This document shows positions 37,931-39,872 of a stretch of DNA of 39,872 bases, one piece after another. Below the pieces are notes generated by a model. The model had not been told where the DNA came from and made no database searches. It saw only the letters and a list, made by a program, of their open reading frames with translations. The first letter of the stretch is position 1, and each line of letters starts with the position of its first letter. The translations under genes and the position numbers were made by a program. Source of the DNA: a virus; IMG/VR virus record IMGVR_UViG_3300036772_000110, positions 1-39,872 of that record; one strand, given 5' to 3'.

Positions 37931-38293
37931 TTACAGACTCAAATCCAGCGGGAACGATTTAAACATTTGATATGTTGCATCATCGGGGAACGGGGGAAAC
38001 TTCGTATTCCATGCCGCTTGTGTTGCCGCGCTACAAAGGGTTTTATCCCCCTTTTCTACTTTCGCGTTTGTCAAAGCAGCATTACCGCCGAAAGATAACC
38101 GCAATGTGCAAGATTGCCCTTTATAGTTTTGCATGTCAGGAAATGCGCCGGTGAACGCCATTTTTGCGCTATCAATCCATGAGTACGCTGCATTATTTGA
38201 TTTAGTAACTGCCATCGAGTGATCGTAATCCTCGTTTGCCAATGCGTTAAATGAAACGGTAATCATGGCCCCTGCTATCAATAATCTTTTCAT
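37931..38293 (-). CDS. Secreted stand-alone TolA domain III
   Basis: A 120-residue protein with a cleavable signal peptide (MKRLLIAGAMITVSFNALA, cut after residue 19), then a complete TolA C-terminal domain: YSWIDSAKMAFTGAF, NYKGQSCTLRLSFGG, KGDKTLCSAA, and DDATYQMFKSFPLDLSL. Two cysteines (62 and 87) have the same 24-residue spacing as the disulphide pair of E. coli TolA domain III. TolA's membrane anchor and long helix are absent, so the product should float in the periplasm. The host domain III is the handle used by group A colicins and filamentous phage g3p, and contacts the Tol-Pal system. Either exclusion of competitors or outer-membrane weakening is plausible. GAGGG precedes ATG 38293; a palindrome array lies directly upstream. 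Confidence 0.85.
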   Translation of the reverse strand: MKRLLIAGAMITVSFNALANEDYDHSMAVTKSNNAAYSWIDSAKMAFTGAFPDMQNYKGQSCTLRLSFGGNAALTNAKVEKGDKTLCSAATQAAWNTKFPPFPDDATYQMFKSFPLDLSL

Positions 38294-38305
38294 CACACCC
38301 TCAAT

Positions 38306-38337
38306 AGTAATACTGTAATAAGTATTTCATGTAATAC
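38306..38337 (-). promoter_or_regulatory. Tandem palindrome upstream of TolA-III gene
   Basis: Minus strand: GTATTACATGAAATAC (38322-38337) then degenerate TTATTACAGTATTACT (38306-38321), ending 12 bases before the ATG. It lies between the terminator of the upstream operon and the gene, so any promoter of this gene must overlap it. A possible -10 TACTAT overlaps the distal end of the second unit; no strong -35 is visible, so either repression or activation is possible. Confidence 0.72.
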
Positions 38338-38361
38338 AAAAAAGCCCCATTAAAGGGGCTT
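38337..38361 (-). terminator. Terminator after 94-aa membrane protein gene
   Basis: Minus strand AAGCCCC / GGGGCTT stem and T6. The TAA stop of the upstream gene lies in its loop and the palindrome array begins right after it. Confidence 0.9.
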
Positions 38362-38634
38362 GTATCTATTCCAGCTTTTCAAGTTGCACCGTATCGCCCA
38401 AAGGTTAACAGTAACGTTTATCGCATTAAGCGCTTTAGCCCATGCTTGCGGCGCATACAGCCCCATAAAAAAACACCACACAACGAGCACAGACGCAAAC
38501 GCGATCAGCACCGCGCAAGTGATACGGTTACGGCGGTGTAGGCTGACTTGAAACCTTTGGTGATCATCCTTTATTTTTTTTAGAAGGGCCGCCAGCTCCT
38601 GCTTATAGGCGGCTTTTAATTCTTCGTCGGTCAT
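38350..38634 (-). CDS. Small membrane protein
   Basis: A 94-residue protein. A charged N-terminal helix (DEELKAAYKQELAALLKKIK) is followed by two hydrophobic helices (about 39-60 and 66-82) with basic flanks. Likely an inner-membrane hairpin with both ends cytoplasmic. Translation is coupled to the upstream gene (TAATG at 38634). Not recognised; two-helix proteins of this type are common in superinfection exclusion and plasmid maintenance loci, but nothing specific shows that here. Confidence 0.62.
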   Translation of the reverse strand: MTDEELKAAYKQELAALLKKIKDDHQRFQVSLHRRNRITCAVLIAFASVLVVWCFFMGLYAPQAWAKALNAINVTVNLWAIRCNLKSWNRYKPL

Positions 38635-38897
38635 TAGTGCTTTACGCGTGGAGTTTCGACACTAGGGGCGCAATTTCCGCATGTGCAAGGTTCAATATTA
38701 AGAGCGCCCCCTATAGCATCCATCATGCCAGGCGTAGCGGATTTGAGGAACGAGTTCACCGCAGCAACGTAGCGGGGACGTACTGCCACGGTATATTGCT
38801 CATCATCAATTTTACTTTCTACGCACACTTGTTCGTGCTCTTTGCCGTCGTCTGTTTGTACAAATACGCGCAAAGCCATTCCGATAATATTCGACAT
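38634..38897 (-). CDS. Hypothetical protein
   Basis: An 87-residue protein (MSNIIGMALRVFVQTDDGKE...). The N-terminal half is beta-rich, the second half has helical NSFLKSATPGMMDAIGGAL, and a Cys-rich end IEPCTCGNC has three cysteines. Start at ATG 38897, or GTG three bases earlier, fits the AGGT ribosome site. The frame extends to ATG 38915, within a terminator's T tract. Function unknown; co-translated with the membrane protein. Confidence 0.55.
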   Translation of the reverse strand: MSNIIGMALRVFVQTDDGKEHEQVCVESKIDDEQYTVAVRPRYVAAVNSFLKSATPGMMDAIGGALNIEPCTCGNCAPSVETPRVKH

Positions 38898-38915
38898 CAC
38901 ATTTTTACCTATCAT

Positions 38916-38938
38916 TAAAAAGCCCCTCGATGGGGGCT
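38916..38938 (-). terminator. Intrinsic terminator
   Basis: Minus strand AGCCCC / GGGGCT stem with TTTTTAA. It ends transcription of the 42-residue gene at 38952-39080 or reads from the partition operon. Confidence 0.85.
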
Positions 38939-38951
38939 AGAATCTTTATAG

Positions 38952-39080
38952 TTATTTCTGGTCTGCTAACCAGTTTATTATCCGCCAAAAAACGCGGTCG
39001 TCCATGTTCACGATCAACGGTAACACCTGATGAAAGGGCATGGTTTGCAAATCAATAAGCCTAACGTTACTATTTGTCAT
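38952..39080 (-). CDS. Small hypothetical protein downstream of partition operon
   Basis: A 42-residue open frame (MTNSNVRLIDLQTMPFHQVL ... INWLADQK) with GAGG eight bases before ATG 39080. Stop lies 14 bases before a terminator stem. Ends amphipathic and Trp-containing. Small and unrecognised, but the ribosome site and packing support it. Confidence 0.5.
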   Translation of the reverse strand: MTNSNVRLIDLQTMPFHQVLPLIVNMDDRVFWRIINWLADQK

Positions 39081-39107
39081 AGCATCTACCTCGATAGTCG
39101 ATGTTAA

Positions 39108-39142
39108 GCGCCGTCCCTTATCTTGGCGGAGACGGGCGGCGC
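39108..39142 (-). terminator. GC-rich hairpin after partition genes
   Basis: Stem of nine pairs (one G-T) between 39108-39116 and 39134-39142, 17-base loop, with only a weak T tract (TTAAC) on the minus strand. Probably attenuates the parA/RHH message. Confidence 0.5.
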
Positions 39143-39162
39143 GCTCTTACTGCTTTTACTGC

Positions 39163-39372
39163 TTACTTAATCAATGGGTTTGCAGCCTTCCAAAGCTCGA
39201 AAGCCTCTTCAAGAATTTCACCCTGTGACTTGTCTGTATAAAACGCGGCTTCTTTCAATTCACGTTTCATTGTTTCCGAAATACGGAAAGATTGCGGCTT
39301 GGTTTGTCGTGCGCCTACGCGCTCTAATGCAGCCCCGCCAATCGGCAGATCTTCACTATCGAAATCACTCAT
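39163..39372 (-). CDS. Ribbon-helix-helix partition partner (ParG/CopG-like)
   Basis: A 69-residue protein. A flexible N-terminus (about 1-25, MSDFDSEDLPIGGAAL...) precedes a ribbon-helix-helix fold: strand PQSFRIS (about 26-32), helix ETMKRELKEAAFYT, turn DKSQ, helix GEILEEAFELWKAAN. The start ATG overlaps the parA stop (ATGA). Small size, unstructured N-terminus and parA overlap are the hallmarks of ParG-type centromere-binding partners, which also repress their own operon and stimulate ParA's ATPase. It is the leading candidate to bind the GTATTAC palindromes, since RHH dimers read short palindromic or tandem half-sites. Confidence 0.82.
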   Translation of the reverse strand: MSDFDSEDLPIGGAALERVGARQTKPQSFRISETMKRELKEAAFYTDKSQGEILEEAFELWKAANPLIK

Positions 39373-39872
39373 GTACTTTTAACCTCTAACGCTCGATCAA
39401 TTATGCTATCTATCATTTTAGCGGCTAACGCAGCCAGGCGCGGGAATGGAACCTCGCAGATAGATAACCCTCTGTCTTGTGCCTTTCCGATAGACTTAAA
39501 GCGCGGTGCATAGCCAGCGGCGATAGACACGCCCAACGGCGCGAAATAGTCGCGGGCTTCGGTTTCGTCGACGCTGGACTCTTCAACGCCCGAAAGCGCT
39601 ATACAGATCCGCGAAGCGGGAACGCCTTTCTCTAGCAAACTTTTCACTAGTCGGCGCGCGCTGCCTTTATCGTCCAGGCTGTAGGATGTTGGGATAACTA
39701 GCAGGTCTGCAAACTGCGCAAACTCCAGGGTAGAGCGCGCGGCGTATGCGGCACCGTCGATAACCCCAGCTTGATAGTTTGCGGTGGCCGTTAATCCTTT
39801 CACGGAGTTTACAGTTAGTTTTGTAGTTACGGGGAATGACGGCAGTTCTATATGTTTGCGGCGTTCCATCCA
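39369..39872 (-). CDS. parA: ParA-family partition ATPase, C-terminal part (start at position 268)
   Basis: Remaining part of the ParA described at 1-268. It contains the Walker B-like AGVIDGAAYAARS (about residues 83-95), FADLLVIPTSYSLDD (about 101-115) and ARRLVKSLLEKGVPASRICIALSG. The frame runs off the right edge only because the circle was opened here. The 127 bases 39746-39872 duplicate the left edge. ATGA junction with the RHH gene. Confidence 0.92.
   Translation of the reverse strand, partial: WMERRKHIELPSFPVTTKLTVNSVKGLTATANYQAGVIDGAAYAARSTLEFAQFADLLVIPTSYSLDDKGSARRLVKSLLEKGVPASRICIALSGVEESSVDETEARDYFAPLGVSIAAGYAPRFKSIGKAQDRGLSICEVPFPRLAALAAKMIDSIIDRALEVKST

Noticed and set aside
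39746-39872. Terminal direct repeat as a biological phage end
   Set aside because: The repeat is exactly 127 bases, a usual assembler k-mer size, and cuts through parA. T7-type terminal repeats lie between operons, not inside a gene.
1-39872. Integrase, attachment site or tRNA gene
   Set aside because: No tyrosine or serine recombinase motifs and no tRNA cloverleaf were seen; partition and toxin-antitoxin genes explain maintenance instead.

Overview
The window is a complete circular genome read once round, very probably a phage-plasmid (an extrachromosomal temperate podovirus). Its first 127 bases are repeated exactly as its last 127 (39746-39872), so the unique circle is 39,745 bp. A parA gene runs unbroken across the join. 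The host is most likely a gamma-proteobacterium of the Enterobacterales type. The pointers are a lambdoid-style Q antiterminator, a secreted copy of TolA domain III with enterobacterial spacing, and an ANR/PerC-like small regulator. No integrase, transposase, tRNA, rRNA or CRISPR array was seen.

Layout. (1) 39163-39872 plus 1-349: a type Ib-like partition operon (small ParA ATPase and a ribbon-helix-helix partner) behind an array of 16-bp palindromes. (2) 357-8479, minus strand: an early DNA-metabolism operon of overlapping genes, with a DUF3310 protein, a cytosine-methylase-like protein, a SNF2-type helicase, a VRR-NUC nuclease, a family A DNA polymerase, a DUF2815 ssDNA-binding-type protein and a DUF2800 Cas4/AddB-like nuclease. 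(3) 8494-9883: two cargo cassettes separated by terminators, TerB plus a two-helix membrane protein, and the MazEF toxin-antitoxin. (4) 9931-11390, minus strand: a tandem-AP2 DNA-binding protein and two small genes. (5) 11391-14854: a divergent control region, a Prim-Pol/VapE-type primase-helicase, a non-coding stretch with a long hairpin, and a Q antiterminator. (6) 14979-17060: an antisense gene of unknown function, an M15 endolysin, and a long late leader with repeats. (7) 17061-37010, plus strand: the virion operon. It has the T7/BPP-1-like order portal, Bbp19-like protein, scaffold, capsid, tail tubes A and B, and ejection proteins, then holin, terminases, an Ig-domain protein and a tail fibre with an S74 chaperone. 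(8) 37169-39080: accessory genes, including the secreted TolA-III protein and small membrane proteins.

How it may work. The virion module is T7-like, but no phage RNA polymerase is present. Late expression probably uses host RNA polymerase with Q antitermination. The plasmid state would be held by ParA/RHH partition and MazEF addiction. The most unusual feature is a set of five tandem palindromes (consensus GTATTACATGTAATAC). They lie upstream of parA, over the start of a small membrane protein, in front of the endolysin, in the late leader, and in front of the TolA-III gene. All point the same way relative to the gene they precede. This suggests one DNA-binding protein, possibly the partition RHH protein, ties partition to lysis, late genes and envelope modification. 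The arrangement recalls the dispersed centromeres of phage-plasmid N15, but here with a ParF/ParG-like system.

All functions are inferred from reading the sequence; no database search was run. Most minus-strand early genes, the virion genes and MazEF are confident. The regulatory model, the origin position and the role of the TolA-III protein are hypotheses.
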